A stretch of 64,000 bases of DNA from Streptococcus mitis (GTDB lineage: Bacteria; Bacillota; Bacilli; Lactobacillales; Streptococcaceae). The stretch lies in the NCBI RefSeq assembly GCF_023109105.1, contig NZ_JALDTZ010000008.1, positions 25,332 through 89,331 on the forward strand, read 5' to 3'. The notes beneath the pieces are model-generated. The model saw only the letters and a program-made list of their open reading frames with translations, did no database searches and had not been told where the DNA came from. A program made the position numbers and the translations under genes. Shown piece by piece: positions 24,123 to 31,590 of the stretch (its first letter is position 1; each line of letters begins with the position of its first letter).

Positions 24123-24699
24123 AAACCCGTCCTTCCTTTATTAAAATTCTTTGAGATTTGCTAATCAATTCTTGATGCAATAAATTATGAGATACATATA
24201 TAATAGTAGAGTTTTCTTTTATAGAAATTAAGCGTTTAGCAATCATATCAATGCTTCTTGCATCCACTGTTGATAAGGTCTCATCAATAAAAATATAATC
24301 CCAATTTTTAGCAAAAATTAAGGATAAGCCTAATTTGAATTTTGTTCCAGTAGATGCTGTCATATAGTTATCTCCGATTTTGTTATCAAAAAAAGTATTA
24401 ATTTGTTCTTTATTCTCAAATGATAGATGGATTTGAAAAGAATCACACAACAACTGCAAATTTTCTTCTATAGTGAATGGAATAACCCCAAGCTGATTGG
24501 TATCAAGGTATAGTACATCTTTGGAGACACAATTCTTTAAACCACTATCAAAAGTCTCTAGCCCAGCTAAAAGTTGTAGAAGGGTGCTCTTTCCTGAACC
24601 ATTCTCTCCTTCAACTCTGTAAATTCCCTTATCAATCTCTAGTGATATATTTTTCAGTATACATTTATCATAACTTTTAGATTCATTTTCAATTTTCAT
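24103..24699 (-). CDS. ABC transporter ATPase of the circular bacteriocin operon
   Basis: A 198-residue ATPase with Walker A in GENGSGKSTLLQLLAG and Walker B in WDYIFIDETLSTVD. The signature motif is atypical (STGTKFKLGLSL in place of LSGGQ). It starts in a four-base ATGA overlap with the SpoIIM-like gene. It probably powers export or self-protection together with the downstream membrane protein. Confidence 0.85.
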   Translation of the reverse strand: MKIENESKSYDKCILKNISLEIDKGIYRVEGENGSGKSTLLQLLAGLETFDSGLKNCVSKDVLYLDTNQLGVIPFTIEENLQLLCDSFQIHLSFENKEQINTFFDNKIGDNYMTASTGTKFKLGLSLIFAKNWDYIFIDETLSTVDARSIDMIAKRLISIKENSTIIYVSHNLLHQELISKSQRILIKEGRVYEISNK

Positions 24700-25178
24700 A
24701 ATTTAATTCCCTCTATCAACGCTGCTAAAATTAATAAAAGATAAGAAATGATATACCATTTTAAATTACTTTTTATATAAATAAGTATATTTTTAATTCC
24801 CTTATCCTTCAATAATCGGTATAAAAGATACTGACTCATACCTTGATACCAAATAAAATTCGGTATTTCAATAAGACCATGAGGTAATATTCCTTTTATT
24901 GTAGATACTATTCCAATCATCTGACTAGATATACCCAATTGTATTCCTAAAGATAGCAAATCAAAAAGTTGCAATAAGGGCGAAATCAGAAAACAGAATA
25001 GATATAGCAAAAAATTTGTAGAGTTTGCCTGTAAAACTGTCAATGTAAATTGTAATTCCAGTTTCGGAGGTATAGTAGCAAAAGTCTCACTTTTTAATAT
25101 AAAGCTTAAAAGTAAACCTAGTGAAAAACAGACCATACAAAATAAGACATAGTAAATCATAAAACCACTTTTTCTCAT
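24696..25178 (-). CDS. SpoIIM/DUF95-type membrane protein
   Basis: A 160-residue membrane protein with the GLIEIPNF motif (in ILPHGLIEIPNFIWY) of the stage II sporulation protein M (DUF95) family. This family is a hallmark of circular bacteriocin operons such as those for circularin A and uberolysin. I chose the ATG at 25178, which overlaps the previous stop as ATGA behind a G-rich site. A start at 25241 would add 21 residues. Confidence 0.8.
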   Translation of the reverse strand: MRKSGFMIYYVLFCMVCFSLGLLLSFILKSETFATIPPKLELQFTLTVLQANSTNFLLYLFCFLISPLLQLFDLLSLGIQLGISSQMIGIVSTIKGILPHGLIEIPNFIWYQGMSQYLLYRLLKDKGIKNILIYIKSNLKWYIISYLLLILAALIEGIKL

Positions 25179-26311
25179 CCAATGCCCCCTACTAAAGTTA
25201 CAAATAATATCAGAAAACAATATAAAACCAGAAAACTCCATCTCAATAAACTAACTGTACCTTTAATTAAAAATAGAGCTTTCTTATAATAGACATAGGA
25301 TATAAAATAATTGAATGGAATCAATAGCAAATTCAACAAAATACTTTTTATATCATTACTATAACTTGTCACCGGAATCAAACATAACAACAATGAAAAT
25401 TGTAAGAAAGAGATTAAATGCGTCAACATCATTAATTGTGTATTCTTAAAAAAGAAATTCATTTTAGAATGATTAAGAGCAGATAATTGAAGTAAAGCTA
25501 GATCTACCCCAATTGAGGATTTATGATTCCCTATTATTGCCTCCATTAATGTAATATATATTGAGGTATAAAGAAACAATATTGGTATTTTTGTGCCATC
25601 AATTGATAACATCGTCATCATATACCAAAATAGATAGGAAAGAAGAATACTAATCAAAATAAAAGAAAAAGTTAACCCTTTATTTAACCAGCAAAAACGA
25701 AGCAATATAAATAGACTGCTACGAAATCTTTTTTGACTCATTCGACTGCTTTTAAAATAGAAATTACTCGCATGATTATCTAATATCCCCATGACTAAAA
25801 TAAAATAATTGAGTAGTATGACATAAATTACAACTTGTCCTTGTTCTATAGACAATAGTCCTATAGATAAAAATAAGAACAATTTACTTATAATCGAAAA
25901 CAAACTAGGTAGAATTAAAGAAATAATTTGAATAACTATTAAACAAAGAGTAATGGATAAATAAAAATATCCAATAATGTCTAGAAAATACAAAACAAAT
26001 AAATAAATGAATGATTGTAAAATTTGGAAAGAATAATATTTCTTGACAATAGCAAAAAGATAGAGAAAAATATAGCTTTTCCTTATATAGAAAGTATTTA
26101 TTTTTTTACTTTGGATAGACAGTTTCATATTATAACGATTCAAAGTAGCGTAATCTACTACCAAAAAAAGTAAAAATAATTTCCCTTGAAAAGGAAGATA
26201 GCTTTTAAAATAGATTGACAAACTTATGATAACAAAAAACAAAAGGGTTATCCCAATAAAATTAAGATAACCTAAAATACTTTCACATTCTTTTTTAGAA
26301 AGTATTTTCAT
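25175..26311 (-). CDS. Large multi-pass membrane protein, putative bacteriocin maturation factor
   Basis: A 378-residue very hydrophobic protein with about ten membrane segments and a short cytoplasmic start (MKILSKKECE). No enzyme motif was recognised. It follows the precursor by only a few bases. A protein of this size and topology (CirB/UblB type) is required for maturation or secretion of circular bacteriocins. The match is by topology and place. Confidence 0.7.
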   Translation of the reverse strand: MKILSKKECESILGYLNFIGITLLFFVIISLSIYFKSYLPFQGKLFLLFLVVDYATLNRYNMKLSIQSKKINTFYIRKSYIFLYLFAIVKKYYSFQILQSFIYLFVLYFLDIIGYFYLSITLCLIVIQIISLILPSLFSIISKLFLFLSIGLLSIEQGQVVIYVILLNYFILVMGILDNHASNFYFKSSRMSQKRFRSSLFILLRFCWLNKGLTFSFILISILLSYLFWYMMTMLSIDGTKIPILFLYTSIYITLMEAIIGNHKSSIGVDLALLQLSALNHSKMNFFFKNTQLMMLTHLISFLQFSLLLCLIPVTSYSNDIKSILLNLLLIPFNYFISYVYYKKALFLIKGTVSLLRWSFLVLYCFLILFVTLVGGIG

Positions 26312-26317
26312 CTAGTT

Positions 26318-26614
26318 CTACCATAGAGCTGCTTTAGCAGCACCTTTCTTTTTCAATATATAAAGAACTGTTGCTGCAATACCAGAACCAATAGAACCTA
26401 CCCCTGTGATTGCACCTACAATTGAAATTACTGCTGTAACTGTACTATAAGCACTAATCAAATTGACTACAGTAGCAGCAGAGCCTGTCGAAATTCCTAA
26501 TGCCCCTGCCAACATAGGGAAAGAAACAACACCTAAGCTTAACCAGCTAATGACTGCTAACATTGCTGAAACAATGAGAAATTTATTATGAAATTCCATT
26601 CTTTTAGATTTCAT
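26318..26614 (-). CDS. Circular bacteriocin precursor
   Basis: The 98-residue precursor has a 34-residue leader ending VVSFPM, followed by a 64-residue hydrophobic helix-rich core that begins LAGALGISTGSAATVV and ends KKKGAAKAALW. Core length, the LAG start, the aromatic last residue and the cluster of lysines near the C-terminus match circularin A and uberolysin, whose first and last residues are joined head to tail. I recall a pneumococcal family, pneumocyclicin, that resembles this. SD is AAAAGGAG. Confidence 0.9.
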   Translation of the reverse strand: MKSKRMEFHNKFLIVSAMLAVISWLSLGVVSFPMLAGALGISTGSAATVVNLISAYSTVTAVISIVGAITGVGSIGSGIAATVLYILKKKGAAKAALW

Positions 26615-26639
26615 TTTAGTATACTCCTTTTGTATATTA

Positions 26640-27019
26640 TTTATGTTTTATTGATAGTTAGTTCGCACATGTTGTATTCCTAGCTCTCTTCAAATGTTCG
26701 TCTATATTTTATACTATTTTTATTAGCATATCTATAATAAATAAATTACTACTACATTTTCCTAGATTATCAAATTACTTTTATATCACTAAGGTTCAAT
26801 AAAAGATAATGTCTATTTAACCTTTATACGACTACTACCTCCTTTTTAGTTTACACTTCCTACATCATAAATAAAAATACTCAACCCTCACAATCTCCAA
26901 ATCACTCTTTTATATCATTGAAAATTAAGTTTCATCCTCTATACTAATGTAGGAAACCTCTTAAAACATCCCTTTAATCCAATATAAGAATACTTTATTT
27001 CATTAATCTCTACCTAATA
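26640..27019 (-). other. Long AT-rich gap before the circular bacteriocin gene
   Basis: This 400-base gap has no supported ORF. It contains an orphan ribosome-site-like AAGGAGG (26838-26844, minus strand) without a start codon after it, and several AT-rich -10-like stretches. The promoter of the bacteriocin operon probably lies here but cannot be placed. Confidence 0.4.
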
Positions 27020-27073
27020 TTATAGATAGAACCAAATTCCTATACTTAAAAGGACAAATAACGTTCCAACCAT
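27020..27073 (-). CDS. 17-residue hydrophobic peptide, candidate signal peptide
   Basis: From a strong AAAGGAGG site the ORF reads MVGTLFVLLSIGIWFYL and a stop. It lies between the PlcR/TprA-like regulator and the bacteriocin operon, on the same strand as both. Regulators of that family commonly respond to a short peptide encoded next to them. The peptide lacks the charged N-terminus of SHP or Phr precursors, so it may instead be a small membrane peptide. Confidence 0.5.
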   Translation of the reverse strand: MVGTLFVLLSIGIWFYL

Positions 27074-27093
27074 AATAAACCTCCTTTCTTTTT

Positions 27094-27108
27094 GGAAACG
27101 CTTTCTTT
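27094..27108 (-). promoter_or_regulatory. Candidate cre site before the 17-residue peptide
   Basis: AAGAAAGCGTTTCCA on the minus strand resembles CcpA sites and lies just ahead of the peptide's ribosome site. A TATACT -10-like motif is immediately upstream. Confidence 0.35.
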
Positions 27109-27124
27109 ATGAACTTAGTATAAC

Positions 27125-27168
27125 AAAAACATGAAAAAAACAACATGACTTAGAAGTCAGGTTGTTGG
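27125..27168 (-). terminator. Terminator overlapping the end of the regulator gene
   Basis: CAACCTGACTT pairs with AAGTCATGTTG followed by TTTTTTT on the minus strand; the stem begins inside the last codons of the regulator. Confidence 0.65.
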
Positions 27169-28050
27169 GAAATCTATTTGTTTTTCTGCTAAGATTCTCT
27201 GAGCTAATACCTGATCATCTAGCAATTCTGCTAGAGAAATTGCCTTTTCATAGAAACTTTCTGCCTCTAAAATATTCTTGTCTACAAATAAAGCATATTT
27301 TGCCTTTAGCAAAAATAGATGAGGTCGGTAAAAAACATGTCTTGTTTTAGCAATAATTTTCTCAAATGTTTGAATATATATCAGACTATCTTCTGTCTGA
27401 ATTTGGATAAATAGGCTCAGAAGAACTTTTTCCATCTGAGCTAGGCTAGCCTTATCTTCATATTCTGAACATAGTAATACTTTTTGAGCTAACTCTTCAA
27501 AATGTTCTTTATCTTCTAATCCCATAGCACAACAAAAGAAATACAATTCAATAATCAATAAATCATTTACAGAAAAATATTTCTTTTTTAATAACTGCTG
27601 GAAATATTCTTCCACTAAACCTAAACCATAGGTCGCATCTGAACTACCATAAATATCAAAACGAGCTTGTGTCACATCCACAATTAACTGTTCTTCCTCA
27701 GGCAAATTCTCATAATAGTTCTCATATATTTCCTCAAGTATAGCTTCTTTTCGTTCGATTCTTCCCTTATCAGCGTAGGTTTGAGAATGAATAAGCTCAT
27801 CTTTGAGTTTTAGGAATGCTTTTGGAATCTCTATAGCCTTAACATCTACAATATTCTGTAATGATACTCCAAGTTTATCCGCAATCAATAATAATTTAGG
27901 AAGTGTTGCTAAAGCTTGCCCATTTTCAATACGTGCTAACTGACGAATCGTCAACTCTGATTCATCTCCACAAATATCTATCTGAGTTTTTCCACAAGAT
28001 CGCCTAATAGTTTTGATTTTATAACCAATTTCACGTTTCAACTCATCCAT
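27157..28050 (-). CDS. XRE-type regulator with TPR-like domain (PlcR/TprA/Rgg-like)
   Basis: A 297-residue regulator with an N-terminal helix-turn-helix (about 5-60, TQIDICGDESELTIRQLARIENG) and a helical C-terminal part with TPR-like repeats. This is the build of the RNPP peptide-sensing regulators. It stands at the head of the circular bacteriocin region and is the obvious candidate for its control. SD is AAGGAG. The cognate peptide is not proven. Confidence 0.8.
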   Translation of the reverse strand: MDELKREIGYKIKTIRRSCGKTQIDICGDESELTIRQLARIENGQALATLPKLLLIADKLGVSLQNIVDVKAIEIPKAFLKLKDELIHSQTYADKGRIERKEAILEEIYENYYENLPEEEQLIVDVTQARFDIYGSSDATYGLGLVEEYFQQLLKKKYFSVNDLLIIELYFFCCAMGLEDKEHFEELAQKVLLCSEYEDKASLAQMEKVLLSLFIQIQTEDSLIYIQTFEKIIAKTRHVFYRPHLFLLKAKYALFVDKNILEAESFYEKAISLAELLDDQVLAQRILAEKQIDFPTT

Positions 28051-28070
28051 AGTAATACTCCTTAAGTTGA

Positions 28071-28217
28071 TTACAAAGATTTCTTTTTCTTCCTAATTCT
28101 TTTGTCAATTATATATAAAACGATAATCGAAAACAGCAGTGGAACAATATAACTCTTCTCACTCATTTTCAGTTGAAATCCCATAGTTGCTAATATCTTA
28201 CAGATGAAAATATTCAT
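28071..28217 (-). CDS. Possible small membrane peptide upstream of the regulator
   Basis: A 48-residue ORF with one hydrophobic segment (YIVPLLFSIIVLYII) and a lysine-rich tail (KRIRKKKKSL). It lacks a good ribosome site. It may be a relic of an immunity-type gene. Confidence 0.3.
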   Translation of the reverse strand: MNIFICKILATMGFQLKMSEKSYIVPLLFSIIVLYIIDKRIRKKKKSL

Positions 28218-28262
28218 AAAAAATAGAAAAATAAATACTAAAAAATATCTTAAAATCTTCTT

Positions 28263-28400
28263 TATTTCTTTTCTTCAACTTTCCTAATTTCTACACCTAT
28301 TTTATCAAAAAATACATATAAAACTCCAAATAAACTCCAAACGATATAAATAAATACCCCAACTGCACTTTTTGGCAAAAAATAGGCAGAACAAACGTCC
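28263..28400 (-). pseudogene. Truncated small membrane protein joined to direct repeat B
   Basis: An open frame without a start codon ends VFIYIVWSLFGVLYVFFDK followed by a charged tail (EIRKVEEKK). Its 5' side runs straight into the 28357-28417 repeat, so the repeat junction appears to have removed the N-terminus. Confidence 0.45.
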
Positions 28401-28417
28401 TACCTACTAAAAATATG
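28357..28417. repeat. Direct repeat copy B
   Basis: It shares CCCAACTGCACTTTT and AAAATAGGCAGAACAAACG with copy A at 23498-23558, in the same orientation, including one half of the ComE site. The rest of the gap to the BOX element holds nothing recognised. Confidence 0.7.
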
Positions 28418-28538
28418 GTATGAAAGGAAATTGATATTTTACTGTCCCCCTAGGCAAGCTGGGAACAAATAAATCATTGATAGTAACCTTTATGACATCC
28501 TATTTATTACTACAATTTCTAATGTTCCTGCTATTTCT

Positions 28539-28647
28539 AATACTCAATGAAAATCAAAGAGCAAACTAGGAAACTAACCGCAGGCTGTACTTGAGTACGG
28601 CAAGGCGACGTTGACGTGGTTTGAATTTGATTTTCGAAGAGTATAAG
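28539..28647 (-). repeat. BOX element (short, A-C form)
   Basis: It runs from ATACTCAATGAAAATCAAAG to TTTTCGAAGAGTATAA with GCCGTACTCAAGTACAGCC-type sequence between. The ends pair to form the long BOX hairpin; no boxB unit is present. Confidence 0.85.
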
Positions 28648-28710
28648 CCACCTCTGGTATGATCTATTCCTAGTCAGAACAGATAACACCGTTGTATCAA
28701 ATTGTTAAAT

Positions 28711-28854
28711 TTAACGTCTGCTTCCTAGATGACGACCGTACATATAAGTAACGACTCCTAAAACACCCCAAGCGATAGCTGTAGAAGTAGTAACAACGAT
28801 GCCTCCCTCAGTAAGAGCCAAATCTTCTTCTGCCATGATGTCAAATTTTTTCAT
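28711..28854 (-). CDS. Double-glycine bacteriocin-like peptide
   Basis: A 47-residue peptide with leader MKKFDIMAEEDLALTEGG and a 29-residue mature part beginning IVVTTSTAIAWG and ending in basic residues. It is the last gene of the operon that starts near 29.5 kb. Ribosome site AGAGGAGG. Probable class II bacteriocin or partner of a two-peptide bacteriocin. Confidence 0.7.
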   Translation of the reverse strand: MKKFDIMAEEDLALTEGGIVVTTSTAIAWGVLGVVTYMYGRHLGSRR

Positions 28855-28878
28855 TTGTCTTTTCCTCCTCTAAATTTA

Positions 28879-29031
28879 TTATCCAAATGTGCGGGCTAAC
28901 CAGTATCCTGCAGCACCAGCTCCGCCAGCAGCTAATAAAGATCCTCCAACAAGAACTAACAAGCCTACACCTCCTTGTACTTGTTCTAGTTCAGTTTGCT
29001 CTACGATTTCAAATTGATTCAAATTTTGCAT
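28879..29031 (-). CDS. Double-glycine bacteriocin-like peptide with GxxxG motifs
   Basis: A 50-residue peptide. The leader is MQNLNQFEIVEQTELEQVQGG with its 21st residue as the cut site. The mature part of 29 residues is glycine/alanine-rich (VGLLVLVGGSLLAAGGAGAA) and ends WLARTFG. GxxxG-like helix contacts are typical of two-peptide class IIb bacteriocins. Confidence 0.75.
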   Translation of the reverse strand: MQNLNQFEIVEQTELEQVQGGVGLLVLVGGSLLAAGGAGAAGYWLARTFG

Positions 29032-29044
29032 GATATACTCCTTT

Positions 29045-29143
29045 TTAAATAATACTAGCTAATCCAATAGCTACTCCTACTAATAAACCCACGATTCCTG
29101 AGGCTGATATAATAATAGCCGCAAATTCTTCTGAAAAATTCAT
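29045..29143 (-). CDS. 32-residue hydrophobic peptide without double-glycine leader
   Basis: The peptide starts MNFSEEFAAIIISASG and continues with a hydrophobic helix (LLVGVAIGLASII). It has a GGTGAT ribosome site and sits between two double-glycine peptides. It could be a leaderless bacteriocin or a degenerate family member. Confidence 0.5.
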   Translation of the reverse strand: MNFSEEFAAIIISASGIVGLLVGVAIGLASII

Positions 29144-29155
29144 TTATATCACCAT

Positions 29156-29329
29156 TTATCTCTTGTTTCGACTGAGCCCAATTGCAACACCTGCACTTAG
29201 ACCTGCAAATGCTGAACCAGCAATAATACTGGCTGCTACTGCTACAGGAATAATTCCCCCATCTACATTCATCAACTCTTCTTCTGTAAGAGCTACAAAG
29301 TTCTGTTCTACTTTGTCAAAATTTGTCAT
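29156..29329 (-). CDS. Double-glycine bacteriocin-like peptide (MTNFDK leader)
   Basis: A 57-residue peptide. The 25-residue leader starts MTNFDKVEQNFVALTEEEL and ends VDGG; the 32-residue mature part starts IIPVAVAASIIAG and ends SRNKR. The leader is nearly identical to those at 30689-30883 and 32256-32435. Good AGGAGAAAAAA site. Confidence 0.8.
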   Translation of the reverse strand: MTNFDKVEQNFVALTEEELMNVDGGIIPVAVAASIIAGSAFAGLSAGVAIGLSRNKR

Positions 29330-29368
29330 CTTTTTTCTCCTTTATTTCTATTTTTTAGTTTACGACTT

Positions 29369-29416
29369 CTAGCTCTTAAACCATTTTAAAAACCAGAATG
29401 GATAAATTACTGAAAT
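29369..29416 (-). pseudogene. Degenerate copy of the PxWxxKW micropeptide
   Basis: The frame reads ISVIYPFWFLKWFKS and a stop behind AGGAAGGAAAAAAG, but the ATG seen in the homologue at 32479-32532 is missing (ATT in its place). Confidence 0.45.
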
Positions 29417-29485
29417 CTTTTTTCCTTCCTGTTCTTCTCACTTATCTATTTGAGAAGTGATTTAAAATGAACAGTTAAATTTCAT

Positions 29486-29536
29486 TTATTTTAAATACCA
29501 TTTGATAAACCATGGCAATAAGATTGGTAAATACAT
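29486..29536 (-). CDS. 16-residue micropeptide, PxWxxKW family
   Basis: The ORF reads MYLPILLPWFIKWYLK with an excellent GGAAGGAG site and lies directly after a cin-box-like sequence. It shares the I/L-x-P-x-W-x-x-K-W pattern with 32479-32532 and the relic at 29369-29416. Confidence 0.55.
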   Translation of the reverse strand: MYLPILLPWFIKWYLK

Positions 29537-29569
29537 CGCGTAGTCTCCTTCCTTGTCGTCTCACTTATT

Positions 29570-29577
29570 TATTCGAA
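29570..29577 (-). promoter_or_regulatory. cin-box-like sigma-X site
   Basis: TTCGAATA (minus strand) within TTTTTCGAATAAATAAGTGAG matches 7 of 8 bases of the ComX box TACGAATA and keeps the T-tract before it. A near copy (TTTTCGAATT) lies 12 bases upstream. It precedes the micropeptide and the bacteriocin genes to the left. Confidence 0.6.
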
Positions 29578-29629
29578 AAATAATTCGAAAATGTACAACT
29601 AATTAAATTTTATTTGAAAAATAATTTAT

Positions 29630-29789
29630 ACTCAATGAAAATCAAAGAGCAAACTAGGAAGCTAGCCGCAGGTTGCTTAAAACAGTGTTTTGAGGTTGTG
29701 GATAGAACTGACGAAGTCAGCTCAAAGCACTGCTTTGAGGTTGCAGATGGAAGCTGACGTGGTTTGAAGAGATTTTCGAAGAGTATAAC
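29630..29789 (-). repeat. BOX element with boxB units
   Basis: It starts ATACTCAATGAAAATCAAAG, carries two inverted GTTTTGAGGTTG / GCTTTGAGGTTG boxB-type modules and ends GATTTTCGAAGAGTATAA. Confidence 0.9.
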
Positions 29790-29806
29790 AAGTCATTCTT
29801 AACCTC

Positions 29807-29986
29807 TCACTCTACTTTCTTTTTATTGAACTTATAACCTAGATAAAATAGCCCAAATAAAACGGGGTAAATTTCTGGATAAAATAGGGTATTGATTGGA
29901 TTTTTCAAAATCAAATACGTTGCGATGTAGATAATGAGTGATACGGTAAAATATCCCTCAGCGAATCCTAATAAGAATTGTTTCAT
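29807..29986 (-). CDS. Small membrane protein, immunity-like
   Basis: A 59-residue protein with two hydrophobic segments (GYFTVSLIIYIATYLIL and YPVLFGLFYLGY) and a lysine-rich end. AAAAGGAG lies before the ATG at 29986. Small membrane proteins next to double-glycine peptides usually protect the producer; that role is inferred. Confidence 0.6.
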   Translation of the reverse strand: MKQFLLGFAEGYFTVSLIIYIATYLILKNPINTLFYPEIYPVLFGLFYLGYKFNKKKVE

Positions 29987-30065
29987 AGTAGACTCCTTTT
30001 TACCTGACAAGAATGGCAGAAAACTCTACCATTCACATACACAAAATCCTTTTGATTCATTTTCA

Positions 30066-30281
30066 TCATTTATAGTTTTGATTATCTTTTGACAAATCTT
30101 TACGAAAAATACCAAAATATCCTGAGAGAAGCAAACCAACTAAAGTCCATTGCCAATTAAAGGATACTAACGAACCTGTACGAATCACATGAATCGCGAG
30201 ATTAAGAGTTATTCCCAACAAAGGACATATAGTGGCTAGTTTAAGTAACAATGTATTGAGATTCAGGTTGCGGTTGTTCAT
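30066..30281 (-). CDS. Small membrane protein, immunity-like
   Basis: A 71-residue protein with two hydrophobic segments (about 9-30 and 43-58) and a charged C-terminus (RKDLSKDNQNYK). It starts 3 bases after the stop of the double-glycine peptide gene upstream. Probable immunity protein of that peptide. Confidence 0.6.
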   Translation of the reverse strand: MNNRNLNLNTLLLKLATICPLLGITLNLAIHVIRTGSLVSFNWQWTLVGLLLSGYFGIFRKDLSKDNQNYK

Positions 30282-30284
30282 TAT

Positions 30285-30461
30285 CTAACGCCCACGACGA
30301 GCCAAATCTGAACCAAATTTGTAACCAGCATTAAAAATTTGTACAGCAGCATTCAGTACTCCTGCAATCCCAACTGCTTCCGCAAGACCAAAACCACCTT
30401 TCGTTCCCACTAATTCATCGTCAGATAATTGATAAAATTGTTCTAAGTTCATGTTCTTCAT
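30285..30461 (-). CDS. Double-glycine bacteriocin-like peptide
   Basis: A 58-residue peptide. The leader starts MKNMNLEQFYQLSDDELV and ends TKGG; the 35-residue mature part starts FGLAEAVGIAGVLNAA and ends ARRGR. Its ATG overlaps the stop of the membrane protein upstream as TAATG, so the two are translated in step. Confidence 0.75.
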   Translation of the reverse strand: MKNMNLEQFYQLSDDELVGTKGGFGLAEAVGIAGVLNAAVQIFNAGYKFGSDLARRGR

Positions 30462-30661
30462 TACTCCTTTATATTATATTTTATTGCTATGTAAATGATT
30501 AAAATGAGTATTGGATAGGTAAATACTTCTGAAATATCCATAAAATTTACACTATACTGTCCAGATAATATTTTATAGTCAATTAAAATTTGAACGATAG
30601 TAAAAATAATACGTAGCGATAACAATACCACTAATAATATCACTTCTTTTTTTAAAGACAT
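30461..30661 (-). CDS. Small membrane protein, immunity-like
   Basis: A 66-residue protein with two hydrophobic segments (VILLVVLLSLRIIFTIVQ and YPILILIIYIAI). The ribosome site of the next gene (AAGGAG) lies in its last codons. Placed between two double-glycine peptides. Confidence 0.6.
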   Translation of the reverse strand: MSLKKEVILLVVLLSLRIIFTIVQILIDYKILSGQYSVNFMDISEVFTYPILILIIYIAIKYNIKE

Positions 30662-30688
30662 AGAGATACCTCTCTGACTACCATCAAA

Positions 30689-30883
30689 TTATGGTCTATT
30701 CGCATAATACCCTAAAGCTGCTCCTCCAGCAAAAAGTGCTGTTGCTCCACCTGCTACTGCTGCACCTATCTTCCAAATAGACACTCCAGCGAGTACAAGA
30801 GGCAATGCTCCCCCATCTACATCCAGCAACTCTTCTTCTGTAAGAGCTACAAAGTTCTGTTCCATTTTGTCAAAATTTGTCAT
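30689..30883 (-). CDS. Double-glycine bacteriocin-like peptide (MTNFDK leader)
   Basis: A 64-residue peptide. The leader (MTNFDKMEQNFVALTEEELL then DVDGG) is the shared one; the 39-residue mature part starts ALPLVLAGVSIWKIG, is rich in glycine and alanine, and ends YYANRP. I chose the ATG at 30883, which matches the leader of the homologues. Confidence 0.8.
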   Translation of the reverse strand: MTNFDKMEQNFVALTEEELLDVDGGALPLVLAGVSIWKIGAAVAGGATALFAGGAALGYYANRP

Positions 30884-31056
30884 CTTTTTCTCCTCTTGTT
30901 CTATTTTTTCTATCAATAAATAATCCTATAAGTGTTAACGATATAGGTCATATAACATAACTAACTATACTCCTCGGAAAAGAAAATCCAAGATTATTAT
31001 AGTAGCAACATTCCTATATTTCCTTAAAAAGATAAAATAATCTACTTTTCTAAATC

Positions 31057-31203
31057 TTATCTTCTAAAAAATGGGGTCCCAATAAATACACTACGTAACA
31101 ATAGACCTGTAATTAGACCCCCTTGATAACTTTCCTTACTACCACCAACCAGCAAGGCTAAGTCGCTTTCCTTTAATACTTCAATAGTATACTTGTCATT
31201 CAT
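31057..31203 (-). CDS. Double-glycine peptide, possible two-peptide partner
   Basis: A 48-residue peptide with leader MNDKYTIEVLKESDLALLVG plus G, and a 27-residue mature part starting SKESYQGGLITGLL and ending TPFFRR. GAGGAT lies before the ATG. It directly follows the peptide at 31215-31343. Confidence 0.7.
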   Translation of the reverse strand: MNDKYTIEVLKESDLALLVGGSKESYQGGLITGLLLRSVFIGTPFFRR

Positions 31204-31214
31204 TGCTTATCCTC

Positions 31215-31343
31215 CTAAAAACCGAAACCTCTACGAAACCCAATATACCAATCTGCAAGGGTCTTCGCCCAATTTTCTCCACCTTGAATATCGGTCAATT
31301 CTTCCGAAGTTAGCTCAACAAATCCATAATAATGTTCTTTCAT
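31215..31343 (-). CDS. Short double-glycine peptide
   Basis: A 42-residue peptide with leader MKEHYYGFVELTSEELTDIQ plus GG, and a 20-residue mature part starting ENWAKTLADWYIG and ending RRGFGF. Its small size and tryptophans would also suit a signal peptide. It is the first gene after the cin-box-like site at 31378. Confidence 0.7.
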   Translation of the reverse strand: MKEHYYGFVELTSEELTDIQGGENWAKTLADWYIGFRRGFGF

Positions 31344-31377
31344 TATTTTATTCCTTTCTTTGTTCCTCTTACTTATT

Positions 31378-31385
31378 TATTCGAA
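31378..31385 (-). promoter_or_regulatory. cin-box-like sigma-X site
   Basis: TTCGAATA inside TTGTTTTTCGAATAAATAAG on the minus strand, 35 bases before the ATG at 31343. The 60-base context is nearly the same as at 29570. Confidence 0.6.
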
Positions 31386-31454
31386 AAACAATTCGAAAAT
31401 GTACAACTAAATTAAACTTTATTTTAAAATTTATGATTTCTCCAAAGTGTTTTA

Positions 31455-31560
31455 TCTTATTTAAAGTAACCCCATGTAGCTAGGCCTACAGCAGATAAAC
31501 CTCCGACAATATACCCTTTGCGAGGCTCTTTGTCCTGTTTTTTTCTGTCATTGCTGTAAA
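31455..31560 (-). pseudogene. Remnant of a small membrane peptide gene
   Basis: An open stretch ends GYIVGGLSAVGLATWGYFK after a charged stretch (RKKQDKEPRK), but has no start in frame; an overlapping frame starts MTEKNRTKSLAKG. It looks like a frameshifted immunity-type gene. Confidence 0.35.
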
Positions 31561-31590
31561 CTGATTATCATTTTCTAAAATATTCTTAAT

